From contig NZ_SJPW01000002.1 of assembly GCF_007860125.1 (NCBI RefSeq), positions 186,001 through 250,000 of the forward strand: 64,000 nt of DNA. The letters run 5' to 3'. This document shows positions 25,788 to 35,081 of the stretch, one piece after another; the stretch's first letter is position 1; every line of letters starts with the position of its first letter. The notes beneath the pieces are model-generated. The model made no database searches. It was not told the DNA's origin and saw only the letters and a list, made by a program, of their open reading frames with translations. This DNA comes from Rubripirellula tenax (GTDB lineage: Bacteria > Planctomycetota > Planctomycetia > Pirellulales > Pirellulaceae). The translations under genes and the position numbers were made by a program.

Positions 25788-27389
25788 TCAACGTTCCAAC
25801 CGAGGCGCCGAATGCCCTTGATCTTGAACTTTTTTCAGCATCGCTTGCAGCTCGGCGACAACTCCTGGTTCATCGACAGCAAGATTGTGACGCTGCCCGA
25901 GATCGGATTTCAAGTTGTAGAGCTCGACCGGCCCATCGTTGTCGGCGGCATAGCCGTGGCGTTTCTCCCAACCAGCGTCTCGCGACGACACGTAACCCGT
26001 CTTGTGATCGATCAACAGCCAATCACCGTGCCGAATGGCATACTGTTTCGCATGCGTATTGTGAATGTGAGTGCCCCGAACCGCATCGACGTCCCCTCGG
26101 ATCAGCGGAACCAGATCGTGCGAATCTTCGGCCGCATCGTCGGGCAGTTCGAATCCGACGACGCTTGCAACGGTGGCCATCAAGTCGATTTGGCTGACCA
26201 GCGATTCGCAAACTCGACCCGCGGCCGCTTGGCCCGGCCATCGGACCATGAAGGGAACATGATGACCGCCTTCGTAGATGTCTCGTTTCAAACCTCGCAA
26301 AGGTTCGGCCGACCAATGGTCGTACTTTTCGTCGCGGGCATAGGCATACTTTTCCGGGCCGTTATCGGCAGTAAAAACGACCAATGTATTCTCAGCTTGT
26401 CCACTTTCTTCGAGAGCACGTAGCAATTGACCGCACGCGTCATCGGTCTCGACGACGAAGTCGCCATAGGGTCCGGCCTTGGATCGGCCATCGAATTCGT
26501 CGTTCGGGATGATCGGCGCATGTGGCGATGGAAACGCAAAGTACAGAAAGAACGGACCATCTTTATCGGTCTGGGCTTTGATGAATTCAACGCCACGCTT
26601 CGTTGTCGTCGGAATGTTCTGGTAGGGATCCCAATCGGAAGTCATCGGACCGGGTCGGCATTCCCAATTGCCTTCTTTGATAGGTTTCCATTTTGACGTA
26701 TCCATGTTGGTGTCGGGTGCGCGGACGACGTGATCGTCTTCGATCCAACAGTACGGCGGGAAGTTGATGACCGTATCACCAAAGTATTGGTCAAAGCCGT
26801 GGGCCAGAGGTCCGTCGGGAATTGTTTTCGACCAATCGAACGCGTCGAATCCCCAACCAGACGCCCGACCACTTCCGAACTTCTTCGCACCGGGGATTCG
26901 AATGGCGTCCCAGTCCCAGCCCAAGTGCCATTTGCCGATCGCCGAAGTGTGATAGCCCTTGGACTTCAACATTTCCGGCAACGTCAATCGCTCGGGTTTA
27001 AAAACCGAACCGCCAAACGCGTTGACGATGCCGTGAAAGTCACGCCAATGGTGACGCCCCGTCAAAAGTGCGTATCGGCTTGGCGTACAAATTCCCGATG
27101 ACGAGTGGCCATCGGTAAAACGAATGCCTTCGGAAGCAAGCCGATCTAGGTTCGGCGTCGGAATCTTCGACTTATCGCTATAGCATCCCAAATCACCGAA
27201 CCCGAGATCGTCGGCATAGATGATCAGAATGTTCGGCGACGTGACGTCGCCCGCGACTGCACTGAAAGACAACGTCGTGATTTCGATCGAAATCGCCACA
27301 GCAAGCAAGAAGATCGTTCGGCTGAGTGTCGACCCATACGACGCGAAAAATCGAAAGAGCGTACCTGTCGAAATTGTCTGAGTTTTCAT
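25788..27389 (-). CDS. sulfatase (S1 family, FGly type)
   Basis: A 533-residue secreted sulfatase with a long N-terminus: a basic region then a membrane-type leader (about residues 25-47). PNILIIYADDLGFGDLGCY opens the domain; C101-T-P-S-R is a canonical formylglycine site followed by YALLTGR; GKWHLGWDW and FTADNGPEKYAY follow. The chain ends shortly after a GQRHNLAVDEPG segment typical of sulfatase C-termini. It lies 52 nt upstream of the DASS transporter on the same strand and is the first gene of the minus-strand sulfatase block. It resembles the 16875-18455 sulfatase more than the other two in its active-site surroundings. Confidence 0.93.
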   Translation of the reverse strand: MKTQTISTGTLFRFFASYGSTLSRTIFLLAVAISIEITTLSFSAVAGDVTSPNILIIYADDLGFGDLGCYSDKSKIPTPNLDRLASEGIRFTDGHSSSGICTPSRYALLTGRHHWRDFHGIVNAFGGSVFKPERLTLPEMLKSKGYHTSAIGKWHLGWDWDAIRIPGAKKFGSGRASGWGFDAFDWSKTIPDGPLAHGFDQYFGDTVINFPPYCWIEDDHVVRAPDTNMDTSKWKPIKEGNWECRPGPMTSDWDPYQNIPTTTKRGVEFIKAQTDKDGPFFLYFAFPSPHAPIIPNDEFDGRSKAGPYGDFVVETDDACGQLLRALEESGQAENTLVVFTADNGPEKYAYARDEKYDHWSAEPLRGLKRDIYEGGHHVPFMVRWPGQAAAGRVCESLVSQIDLMATVASVVGFELPDDAAEDSHDLVPLIRGDVDAVRGTHIHNTHAKQYAIRHGDWLLIDHKTGYVSSRDAGWEKRHGYAADNDGPVELYNLKSDLGQRHNLAVDEPGVVAELQAMLKKVQDQGHSAPRLER

Positions 27390-27480
27390 AGTGGCCTGTC
27401 GTCGCTATTTCGGATGCGGAAGCAAGATCCCTATCCTACTACGACGGGCAACGCAAAGTGCGGCCGCGCGACGTCAGACG

Positions 27481-29241
27481 TTAAACCGCGGCCATCTTGG
27501 TGACCGGGCGCCAATCGACCAGGTGAATTTCGACTTTGCGAAAGCCGCGAAATTCGTTGATAACCGGGCGATAGGCAATCTCGATGGGACCGTCTACGGC
27601 GTTCAGTTCGTCGCACCAATCGGCGTTTCCAAACGCGACGCCTCGGATCACCTTGCTTCCTTGCCGAAGATTCACGGTCAAGTGCGCCTTCGTCTTGCCC
27701 ATCAACGAGGCCGGCGCATCCAATTCGACATTGCGGCAGCACAGAATCGGACGCGGGTTGCCCGCACCGAACGGGGCCAGCATTTCGATCTGTTTCAACG
27801 TTTCGAGATTCAATTGGCCAAGTGGTGCTTCGGCGTCGATCACGATCTCGGGCACGACTTCGTTGTCCGCCCACTGTTTGGCCACCGCTTCACAAAAATC
27901 GCCGCGGAACGCATCGAGTTGCCGTTCGTCAATCGTTAAACCGGCCGCCGCCTTGTGACCGCCGAAGCGAACCAGTCGCTCGCTGCATTCGGATAAGGCT
28001 TCGTACAAGTCGATGTTCGTCCCTCCGACTCGTCCGGATCCGACCGCGTCGACTTTGCCCGCTGAATCCAGCGAGATGACGAGCACGGGTTTGGCGTATT
28101 TTTCGGCCAAACGTCCGGCGACCACACCGATCACACCCTGGTGCCAACCGACGCCAGCAAGCACGAGCGCCGCGTCGCCTTCGATATCGAAATCCGCTTT
28201 GGCTTGTTTTTGTGCGGCTAGGTAAACGCTGCGCTGAAGGGTGTCGCGGCTGCCGTTGAGTTCGTTGATGTAGTCGGCCAGGGCACGTGCTCGATCACCC
28301 GCAGGCGTCGTCAGCAGTTCGACCGCCAATTGGGCCTGACCCAAGCGGCCGGCCGCGTTCAGCCGCGGTGCAATCGCGAATCCGATCGATTCGGTATCCA
28401 GCGTTGTCGCTTCGTCGAGTTTTAAAATCTTCATCAGTTCCAACAGGCCGGGAAGCGGCTCGGCCTTGAGCATCTTCAAACCGTGCTCGACCAGGATGCG
28501 GTTCTCGTCCAGCAACGGCACCACATCGGCGACCGTACCAATGCCGGCCAGTGCCAACGATTGCATCAGATACCGACGCAGCGGCTCGGTGACTTTCTTT
28601 GACCCGCACATCTCTTGGCAGATCGCCCACGCCAACTTGAATGCCACACCTGCGCCACAAAGTTCGCCGAACGGATAGGACGTGCCGGGCAAACGCGGAT
28701 GGACGATCGCGGCGGCATCGGGCAACTCGGCACCGATGGTGTGGTGGTCGGTAATGATCAGGGTGACGCCAAGTTCTTTACAAAGTTTGGCGTGCGACAC
28801 GGAGGTGATGCCACAGTCGACCGAAACGATGACTTTCTTACCGCGTGCGGCCAGCTTGCGAATCGCGTCTTCGTTCAACCCGTAACCGTCTTCGAGTCGG
28901 TTGGGAACGTGGTACGAGACTTCGCCGCCAAGCAAACGAAAACCATTGACCAAAATCGCGGTGCCGGTCATGCCGTCACAGTCGTAATCGCCGTAAACAA
29001 CAATTGGCAATTTTTCGCGGAGCGCGGCGACCAGAATCTCGGTGGCTCTCGGCACGCCGGGCAATAGCAGGGGCTCGCGGAGCCCCATCAGTTTCGTTTC
29101 AAGAAATTGCGACGCGCCATCGGCGGTATAAACGCCGCGGCTGACCAACACTTGAGCAACAACGGCGGGCACCCGAGCCTCTCGCATCAGCATTTCGATG
29201 CGCGCAGAGTCGTGAGGGATTATCCGCCATTTTCGCTGCAT
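27481..29241 (-). CDS. recJ: single-stranded-DNA-specific exonuclease RecJ
   Basis: A 586-residue cytoplasmic enzyme of full family length. DHH-family motifs are present: motif I YGDYDCDGMTG (D85, D87, D89), motif II VSVDCGI (D142), motif III ITDHH (D165-H-H) and a DHHA1-type GGHKAAAGLTI near residue 465. It degrades single-stranded DNA 5' to 3' in recombination and mismatch repair and needs Mn/Mg held by these Asp/His residues. It follows rpmG on the same strand with 63 bp between them, so both may share a promoter. Confidence 0.95.
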   Translation of the reverse strand: MQRKWRIIPHDSARIEMLMREARVPAVVAQVLVSRGVYTADGASQFLETKLMGLREPLLLPGVPRATEILVAALREKLPIVVYGDYDCDGMTGTAILVNGFRLLGGEVSYHVPNRLEDGYGLNEDAIRKLAARGKKVIVSVDCGITSVSHAKLCKELGVTLIITDHHTIGAELPDAAAIVHPRLPGTSYPFGELCGAGVAFKLAWAICQEMCGSKKVTEPLRRYLMQSLALAGIGTVADVVPLLDENRILVEHGLKMLKAEPLPGLLELMKILKLDEATTLDTESIGFAIAPRLNAAGRLGQAQLAVELLTTPAGDRARALADYINELNGSRDTLQRSVYLAAQKQAKADFDIEGDAALVLAGVGWHQGVIGVVAGRLAEKYAKPVLVISLDSAGKVDAVGSGRVGGTNIDLYEALSECSERLVRFGGHKAAAGLTIDERQLDAFRGDFCEAVAKQWADNEVVPEIVIDAEAPLGQLNLETLKQIEMLAPFGAGNPRPILCCRNVELDAPASLMGKTKAHLTVNLRQGSKVIRGVAFGNADWCDELNAVDGPIEIAYRPVINEFRGFRKVEIHLVDWRPVTKMAAV

Positions 29242-29304
29242 CCGTGACTCCGAATCGATGGTCGGTGGGTCGTCGCTGGTGTGGCCGAAGTTCGCGAGGG
29301 CGAA

Positions 29305-29469
29305 CTACTTCTTCTTTTCGTTGTGCCAGGTACGTTTGCGAAGTCGCGAGCTGTACTTCAAAAGACGCAGCTTTTCACCACCAGGCTTGCGCCGCAGTGA
29401 GTAGTTGTAATCGCCGGTTTCTTCGCAAACGAGGAAGACGGTTTCCGCTTTCTTCTTGCTCTTGGACAT
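29305..29469 (-). CDS. rpmG: 50S ribosomal protein L33
   Basis: A 54-residue basic protein. The core ETGDYNYSLRRKPGGEKLRL followed by LKYSSRLRKRTWHNEKKK matches L33, a protein of the large ribosomal subunit near the E site. It has only one Cys (VFLVCEETG), so it is the zinc-free form without the two CxxC pairs. ATG 29469 is the start; a longer frame upstream has no family similarity. It is the only ribosomal protein gene in the window and lies directly before recJ. Confidence 0.92.
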   Translation of the reverse strand: MSKSKKKAETVFLVCEETGDYNYSLRRKPGGEKLRLLKYSSRLRKRTWHNEKKK

Positions 29470-29605
29470 CGATCGAGTCTTCGGGTGGACAGTACTATGG
29501 GAAAGTTGTTGTTTTCGTGGCCCGGGATTATGGCAGGGACCAGGCCATTTAGGCAAGGGTCAAACCAAACCTGAATCGTCTCACCCACCTGAATGTCTGC
29601 CGAAA

Positions 29606-31981
29606 TCACTGTTGCAGGCCAAACAGCATCATATTTGCGACGATTTTGGCCGCGTCTTCGGTGCTATAGCCCGGACATTGCACAGAATTAGGGCTTTCCA
29701 GGGCACAACTGAGGTCCAGCGGCGAGAAAAATACGCCCGCGACATTGTCCACTACCGCAACCTCGATCAGCGGCCGGCCGGCCCGCTTCCCAACCCCCTG
29801 GTTCCGCGAGCCTCGTCCGCCCACGGCCGGAGTCCGAATCATCACGCTAGAAATGTCGTATCCGCCGCTGGCCGTCAGCAGCGGATGCCCCTCGGGAATC
29901 GGACGCAGCGGTGAATCGGGGAACATCAACGCGACTTCCCGCCGAAACGCTTCGGTAAATGCTTCGCCGCCGCAAACCGCCGAGCCCAGGATGATGCCGT
30001 CGCGTTGAACGAATTGACGAAGCACATTCCGATGCGCGTCCGAAAGCGAAAAGTCCGTGCGACCGTGAACCCAAAGAAACTGGACGTCGGCCAGCGTGTC
30101 GGCATCGAAACCGACCGGATCGACGACCGGTGCAATCGCCAGCGGCACCCGAGACTGGACCAACGCCGCGGCATTGGGAACCGCCCGACGAGCTTCTTGG
30201 CCACCCGCGTCGAGACCCAGCGTCGCGATCGAAATGGTTGAGCGGCGAGCATCGATGGCCGACGCTCCATCGATCACAAAACTTTGCTGCAACTTGTCTT
30301 TCAATTCGCGTCCCGTCGCGTAGGCGATCACATTTTCGCCGATACCGATCGCCGTTTCGATTTGCGATTTTGGACCGTTGGCGATTTTGGATCGACGAAA
30401 GATTGCGTCGCCGAGTTCCCACCGACACGACAAACTGGTCGGCGAATAGAAAACACTGGTGCGACAGCACGCTTGCACACCGTACATCCAAAAGTCCGGC
30501 CCCAGCGCCGTTGCGTCCACTTTCTTTTCGGCAAACCAGACCGGATGTTCGGGCGGCAAGCGATCCAGCGCCGCGCCGTCGAACCATTGGCTGCACAGTT
30601 GGACGACGCTGCGTTGGAAACCGCTGGCGTCGGGGCAACCGGCGCCGGTATCGGCTTCGAACAGAATTGTGCCGCCCTGGTCGATGTACTCGCGCAGGTT
30701 TTCGCTCGTTTGATCGGCAAGGACAAGCGGTTGATTGCCGCTGATCACCAACACCGGCGTCTGCAGCAAGTCGGCCAGCCCAGCTTTTTCGCTGTCGATC
30801 GTCTGCCAAGTCAGATCGCGCCCCCAATCGCTTTCGACGTGTCGCACCAGTTGCCGCATGCCGTCGGGATGCTGTTTCCAATGCGTCGATGTTGCCGAAT
30901 CACCGCGGGCATTTCGTGGATAGCGAAGTCGACCGACGACGACCTGCCGTTTCCCTTTGCTCAAAAACAACAGCGCAAACGAAGTCGCAACCGCTTCGGG
31001 TTCCAACGGGCCACTGTTTTTCCAGTACCCCAAAAAACCGTCCTGTAGCTCGATCAATCGCTGGGCGCCCTCGCGGTACCAATCGTGATCGCCGATGAAA
31101 CGGCGTCCCGACAATCGGCCGACCCGCTCGAGCGCGTACATGTAGTAATAGAACGTCATCAGGTTGCCGCCCGGATTGACCTGAGTCGTGAAGTTACGCC
31201 CCAGCCACTCCAGACCGGCTTCGACCGGATCCACATTTTCGGATTGACCGCCACAACACTGGATCACGTTTCCGGCAATCGACGACGTTCCACCACCCAG
31301 CCTGCCACGCGCGATGATGATCGACGAAATGCCCGCGCACGTCATGCTGCCCGATGCGTCTCGCGACCCGTATGACCACGCGCCGCCGTTTCTTTGACGG
31401 CCGATCCAGTATTTCAGCGCCAACTCGAATGCAACGGGTTCGACTTGAATACCACGTTCTTCGGCAGCGCCGAGCGCCAGGATCGCGAACTGTGAATTCG
31501 ACGGATCGGTCGAGCCACCGCGGCTCTTGCCATAGTTCCATGCCCCTATCGCTTCCGGTCGCGAGCCTTCGCGAAATTGCTGGTCCACCAACCACTGGAC
31601 ATTGCGACGAATGCGGGGCAAATCGCCGGCAGCACCCAAATGACAGTAGACCAACGTCTGCAGCGATACCGAATACGTTTCGACGGGCTCAAACGAACGC
31701 AGATACTTCATCGCCCGCGCGATTGACGGGTCATCTTTCTCGACGCCGCAATTCAACATCGCCAACGTACATAGCGCCGTTTGGCCGCACGAGTACCCGC
31801 TGAACTCGTCCCACCCGCCTCGTTCGGTTTGAGTTTTGCGAAGATAGGCAACTCCGCGATCGATTGCCCGTTGGACCGCAGCCGCATCGACATCGCCACG
31901 AACGGGGATGGTATCCGCCACGAAGATCGCGAACATCACGAACAACGCCGCCGCAAAGCGAGGAAAGACGTTAAACTTCAT
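29606..31981 (-). CDS. secreted terpenoid-cyclase-fold/DUF4159 protein
   Basis: A 791-residue protein with signal peptide (FPRFAAALFVMFAIFVADTI). Residues ~35-400 are alpha/alpha-toroid repeats as in prenyltransferase or squalene-cyclase-like proteins: AIDRGVAYLRKTQTERGGWDE, AMKYLRSFE, ALKYWIGRQRNGGAWSY, RLIELQDGFLGYW. Residues ~450-790 fit DUF4159, a glutamine-amidotransferase-like fold (LADLLQTPVLVISGNQPL, LREYIDQGGTILFEADTG, and near the end FFSPLDLSCALES). This combination is a regular partner of MoxR/DUF58/BatA clusters, which here begin divergently 52 bp away. No catalytic role is known. ATG 31981 chosen for the signal peptide; a longer N-terminus would overlap moxR. Confidence 0.82.
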   Translation of the reverse strand: MKFNVFPRFAAALFVMFAIFVADTIPVRGDVDAAAVQRAIDRGVAYLRKTQTERGGWDEFSGYSCGQTALCTLAMLNCGVEKDDPSIARAMKYLRSFEPVETYSVSLQTLVYCHLGAAGDLPRIRRNVQWLVDQQFREGSRPEAIGAWNYGKSRGGSTDPSNSQFAILALGAAEERGIQVEPVAFELALKYWIGRQRNGGAWSYGSRDASGSMTCAGISSIIIARGRLGGGTSSIAGNVIQCCGGQSENVDPVEAGLEWLGRNFTTQVNPGGNLMTFYYYMYALERVGRLSGRRFIGDHDWYREGAQRLIELQDGFLGYWKNSGPLEPEAVATSFALLFLSKGKRQVVVGRLRYPRNARGDSATSTHWKQHPDGMRQLVRHVESDWGRDLTWQTIDSEKAGLADLLQTPVLVISGNQPLVLADQTSENLREYIDQGGTILFEADTGAGCPDASGFQRSVVQLCSQWFDGAALDRLPPEHPVWFAEKKVDATALGPDFWMYGVQACCRTSVFYSPTSLSCRWELGDAIFRRSKIANGPKSQIETAIGIGENVIAYATGRELKDKLQQSFVIDGASAIDARRSTISIATLGLDAGGQEARRAVPNAAALVQSRVPLAIAPVVDPVGFDADTLADVQFLWVHGRTDFSLSDAHRNVLRQFVQRDGIILGSAVCGGEAFTEAFRREVALMFPDSPLRPIPEGHPLLTASGGYDISSVMIRTPAVGGRGSRNQGVGKRAGRPLIEVAVVDNVAGVFFSPLDLSCALESPNSVQCPGYSTEDAAKIVANMMLFGLQQ

Positions 31982-32033
31982 CGCTGCCAGTTTTGGCCGA
32001 TCCGTCTGAGCAAAGGAATGTTTGTTAATCATC

Positions 32034-33131
32034 ATGAGCGGTTCTCCTCCACCTCCCCCCGGTCCTGCATCTTCTGGTCCTGCGTCAACTGGCTCTGCAT
32101 CGGGCGAACCCGCGGCGCCGGCACGCAATCTTGGTGACGTGCTTCGCGAATTCGCCGATCACCAAAAAACGATGCGGGCCGAGTTGGCCAAAGTCATTGT
32201 GGGCCAATCCGATGTGATCGAACAGTTGCTTGCCGCCATCTTCACTCGCGGCCACGTGCTGCTCGAGGGTGTGCCGGGACTGGCCAAAACGTTGATGGTC
32301 AGTACCCTTGCCAATATTTTGGACGTTCAGTTCAAGCGAATTCAGTTTACCCCGGACCTGATGCCTTCGGACATCACGGGCACGCAAGTTCTTGAAGAAG
32401 ACGAACAAGGCCGTCGATCGTTCCGGTTCGTCGAAGGCCCCATCTTCACAAACATCCTGTTGGCCGACGAGATCAACCGCACGCCGCCAAAGACGCAAGC
32501 GGCACTACTAGAAGCGATGCAAGAACGACAAGTGTCGATCGGCCGCGAAACCTATGACCTGCCGCCACCGTTCTTTACCATCGCGACGCAGAACCCGATC
32601 GAGCAGGAAGGCACCTACCCGTTGCCCGAAGCCCAGCTTGACCGATTCATGTTCAACATCAAAGTCGGTTATCCATCGGCGGCCGAAGAGGAACAGATTC
32701 TGACGGCGACGACTCGCGGCGAAACACCCTCGGTCAACAAAGTCTTATCGGCACGCGCGATTCTGAACATCCAAAAGTTGGTGGCCAGCATCGCGGTCAA
32801 CCCGTTGGTGATCCGCTATGCGGCGCAATTGGTTCGGGCGACGCGGCCGGCCGATGAAACGGCGCCAAAGTACATTCGCGAATTGGTCGACTGGGGCGCG
32901 GGTCCACGTGCGGGCCAGAACTTGATCGCCGGTGCGAAAGCGCTTGCCGCGATGGACGGCCGATTCAGCATCGACCCCGACGACATCCGCCGCATTGCGA
33001 TACCGGTGCTGCGTCACCGCATGGCAACCAACTTTCAAGCCCAAGCCGAAGGCATGAACACCGACGCCATCGTCGAAAAACTACTCAACGACATCCGCCC
33101 GCCCGAACCCGAAAAGATGACGCGGAAATAG
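32034..33131 (+). CDS. MoxR family AAA+ ATPase
   Basis: A 365-residue cytosolic ATPase. Walker A is GVPGLAKT (about residue 78-85), Walker B LLADEINR (about 143-150), sensor 1 IATQNP followed by IEQEGTYPLPEAQLDRF, and the C-terminal lid has RHRMATNFQAQAEG. The first 30 residues are Pro/Ser/Ala-rich and of low complexity, likely disordered. MoxR ATPases act as chaperones that insert cofactors or activate VWA partners; the following DUF58 and BatA-like genes are the expected partners. Start ATG 32034 is chosen over TTG 32022. Confidence 0.93.
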   Translation: MSGSPPPPPGPASSGPASTGSASGEPAAPARNLGDVLREFADHQKTMRAELAKVIVGQSDVIEQLLAAIFTRGHVLLEGVPGLAKTLMVSTLANILDVQFKRIQFTPDLMPSDITGTQVLEEDEQGRRSFRFVEGPIFTNILLADEINRTPPKTQAALLEAMQERQVSIGRETYDLPPPFFTIATQNPIEQEGTYPLPEAQLDRFMFNIKVGYPSAAEEEQILTATTRGETPSVNKVLSARAILNIQKLVASIAVNPLVIRYAAQLVRATRPADETAPKYIRELVDWGAGPRAGQNLIAGAKALAAMDGRFSIDPDDIRRIAIPVLRHRMATNFQAQAEGMNTDAIVEKLLNDIRPPEPEKMTRK

Positions 33132-33144
33132 GGAGAAATACATA

Positions 33145-33262
33145 ACAGGTGCCAGGTAACAGGCCTCAGGGAAAGGGCCCCATGACGAACCTCGTTCGCC
33201 CAAATGAAACAGTCTCACCATTTCCGCTTTGCCCTTCCTGATACCTGTTGCCTGAAATCTGT
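33145..33262. repeat. imperfect inverted repeat between moxR and DUF58
   Basis: The segment ACAGGTGCCAGGTAACAGG (from 33145) is repeated in inverted orientation as CCTGTTGCCTGAAATCTGT (ending 33262); matching continues inwards past TCAGG on each side, with about 20 of 27 positions equal. The centre (about 33178-33230) has no gene. Repeated CAGG words inside each arm suggest a short mobile or palindromic repeat rather than a normal intercistronic gap. Confidence 0.5.
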
Positions 33263-33273
33263 CACCCATTCCC

Positions 33274-34176
33274 ATGCCTTCCCTCTCACCCGAATCGTTG
33301 CAATCGATCCAGCGGCTCGATCTTCGCGCTCGGATGGTTGTTCGTGGTTTTTTGCAGGGGCTGCACAGCAGTCCGTTTCAGGGGTTTTCGGTTCAGTTCA
33401 GCGAGCACCGTCGTTACAACCGTGGCGACGATCCGCGGATGATCGATTGGTTGGTGTATGCCAAGACCGACAAGTACTACACCAAGCGTTTCGAAGCCGA
33501 GACGAACTTGACCGGATTTTTGGTCATGGATTTATCCAAGTCGATGGGCTTCACCGAATCGGGTTCGATGACCAAGTTCGAATACTGTACGTGCTTGGCC
33601 GCGTCGTTGACGTACTTGATGACGATGCAACAAGACCCGGTCGGTCTGATTTCGTTTTCGGAAACGATGCGAGCACTGTTGCCAGCGCGAAGTCGCCGTG
33701 GACATCTCGGCGACGTCATGGCCGCGCTGACAAAACTGCAACCGACCGGCCGCACCGATTTACCGGCATCACTGATTCAACTGGCGGCGATGCTAAAACA
33801 ACATTCGCTGGTGATGCTATTTTCGGATTTACTGCCATCCGATACTACGACGGGAACACCCGATGACGTGATCTCGTCACTGGCGCGGCTTCGCCACGGC
33901 GGCCACGATGTGATTGTGTTCCACGTCATGGACGAAGCTGAAGTGAAGTTCCCCTACGACGGACCGGTTCAATTCGAAGACGCCGAAACGGGCGAAACAG
34001 TTTCAGTCGATGCGACCGGCTTTCGCGAAGACTACTTGAAACAACTCGACGAGTTTCGCGAAGCCTACCGAATCGGGTGCCAGAAATTGCGAGTCGACTA
34101 CGTGCCGCTGGACACCGGCATGCCGTTCGACAAGGCGCTGACCGAATACTTGCTGCAACGTCAACAATTGTCGTGA
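33274..34176 (+). CDS. DUF58 domain protein
   Basis: A 300-residue soluble protein. The DUF58 signature is plain: SVQFSEHRRYNRGDDPRMIDW (about residues 40-60), then a VWA-like strand FLVMDLSKSMGF with an intact D-x-S-x-S metal site near residue 90. The C-terminal part has VMLFSDLLPSD and GHDVIVFHVMD. DUF58 proteins work with MoxR ATPases and VWA membrane proteins. It follows moxR with a 142-bp gap that holds an inverted repeat, and converges on the methyltransferase gene with only 8 bp between stop codons. Confidence 0.92.
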   Translation: MPSLSPESLQSIQRLDLRARMVVRGFLQGLHSSPFQGFSVQFSEHRRYNRGDDPRMIDWLVYAKTDKYYTKRFEAETNLTGFLVMDLSKSMGFTESGSMTKFEYCTCLAASLTYLMTMQQDPVGLISFSETMRALLPARSRRGHLGDVMAALTKLQPTGRTDLPASLIQLAAMLKQHSLVMLFSDLLPSDTTTGTPDDVISSLARLRHGGHDVIVFHVMDEAEVKFPYDGPVQFEDAETGETVSVDATGFREDYLKQLDEFREAYRIGCQKLRVDYVPLDTGMPFDKALTEYLLQRQQLS

Positions 34177-34184
34177 TCGTGACG

Positions 34185-35081
34185 TCACACCGCGTCCAAG
34201 ACTGCTTTCGCGACCGGAATCGATAGACCGTTGCCCAGCATCTTCCATCGCTTGCGATCGGCGATCTCAAGGGGAAACGAAAACTCGGCCGAGTAGCCCA
34301 ACAGCCGCGCGACTTCGTCGGGCGAGAAACGCCGCAGTCGCCCGTCGTGACGCAGGTACGAACCGCTGCGAATGATCGACTTTCCATAGCCGCTGGCGAA
34401 ACACGCCGTCATCGCCAATGGATCATCGGCGTCGACGATATCGAGTGCGCCGGCGTACTTCGACGCAACCTCGATCGCAAGCCACAACGGCGACTGGGTC
34501 GGTGGCGGCGAGTCCAGAACATCGGCAACCGAGAACCGAAGACTTGTGTCGTGCGGAGCGGCGACCGTCGCTTCATGCGTTCGCGACGCAATCAGGTAAT
34601 ACCGCCGTCGCCGATTGGGAATGCCGAACTGAGTCGGACACAGAACAACTTCGCTGGTACGGAACCCGTTTCGTTCCAACGAACAACAAAGCCGATCGCG
34701 ATGCGACGACGACGCGAACTGGGGTACGTTTTCCAGCACCATCGCCCGTGGCAATGTTGTCGGCTGATTGTCCAACCACGCAATCAACGACAACAACGCA
34801 TCACAGCGCCGGTCGTTTTCGTGGTCACCGCGACCGCGACGACAATACGGTTGGCATGGCGGTGACATCCACCAAGCGTCGTCGCCGATTTCAACAAGCG
34901 ATCCCCAATCGATCGACTCAATCGTTTGGTGATCAACGGCCAATCCAAAGTTGTGCTGGTAAACGACGCCACAGTCACGATCGATGTCAATCGCGCGGGC
35001 ACTGACTAGGTCCGCGCGCGCGAGTTGCCGCGCCGCTTCCGCCGCGCCACCGATGCCACAAAACAGCTCGATCAATGCCAT
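34185..35081 (-). CDS. Dnmt2-like cytosine-C5 methyltransferase
   Basis: A 298-residue C5-methyltransferase. Motif I is LFCGIGG, the catalytic Cys76 lies in SPPCQPY, motif VI is ENV (residues 118-120), and the final motif is RWKMLGNGLSIPVAKA. Several features match Dnmt2/TRDMT1 rather than restriction enzymes: the short spacing from motif I to PPC, the MSPPCQPYCRRG block, LGIPN-type FGIPNRRRRYYLIA, and ACFASGYGKSI (227-236), which lines up with the Dnmt2-specific CFTxGYG segment. Dnmt2 methylates C38 of tRNA(Asp). No restriction endonuclease is next to it. ATG 35081 gives the expected N-terminus. Exact target needs testing; a small DNA methyltransferase remains possible. Confidence 0.8.
   Translation of the reverse strand: MALIELFCGIGGAAEAARQLARADLVSARAIDIDRDCGVVYQHNFGLAVDHQTIESIDWGSLVEIGDDAWWMSPPCQPYCRRGRGDHENDRRCDALLSLIAWLDNQPTTLPRAMVLENVPQFASSSHRDRLCCSLERNGFRTSEVVLCPTQFGIPNRRRRYYLIASRTHEATVAAPHDTSLRFSVADVLDSPPPTQSPLWLAIEVASKYAGALDIVDADDPLAMTACFASGYGKSIIRSGSYLRHDGRLRRFSPDEVARLLGYSAEFSFPLEIADRKRWKMLGNGLSIPVAKAVLDAV

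Noticed and set aside
29847-30881. 344-codon open frame on the minus strand in another frame of the DUF4159 gene
   Set aside because: It lies wholly within the DUF4159 coding region in an alternative frame, is rich in Arg, and shows no domain; a GC-content shadow.
30284-31048. 254-codon plus-strand frame antisense to the DUF4159 gene
   Set aside because: Shadow of the minus-strand gene; no family match or signal.
34185-35081. C5-methyltransferase as part of a restriction-modification system
   Set aside because: Neighbours are DUF58 and a PEP-CTERM protein; no endonuclease-like gene is present and the motifs fit Dnmt2 better.
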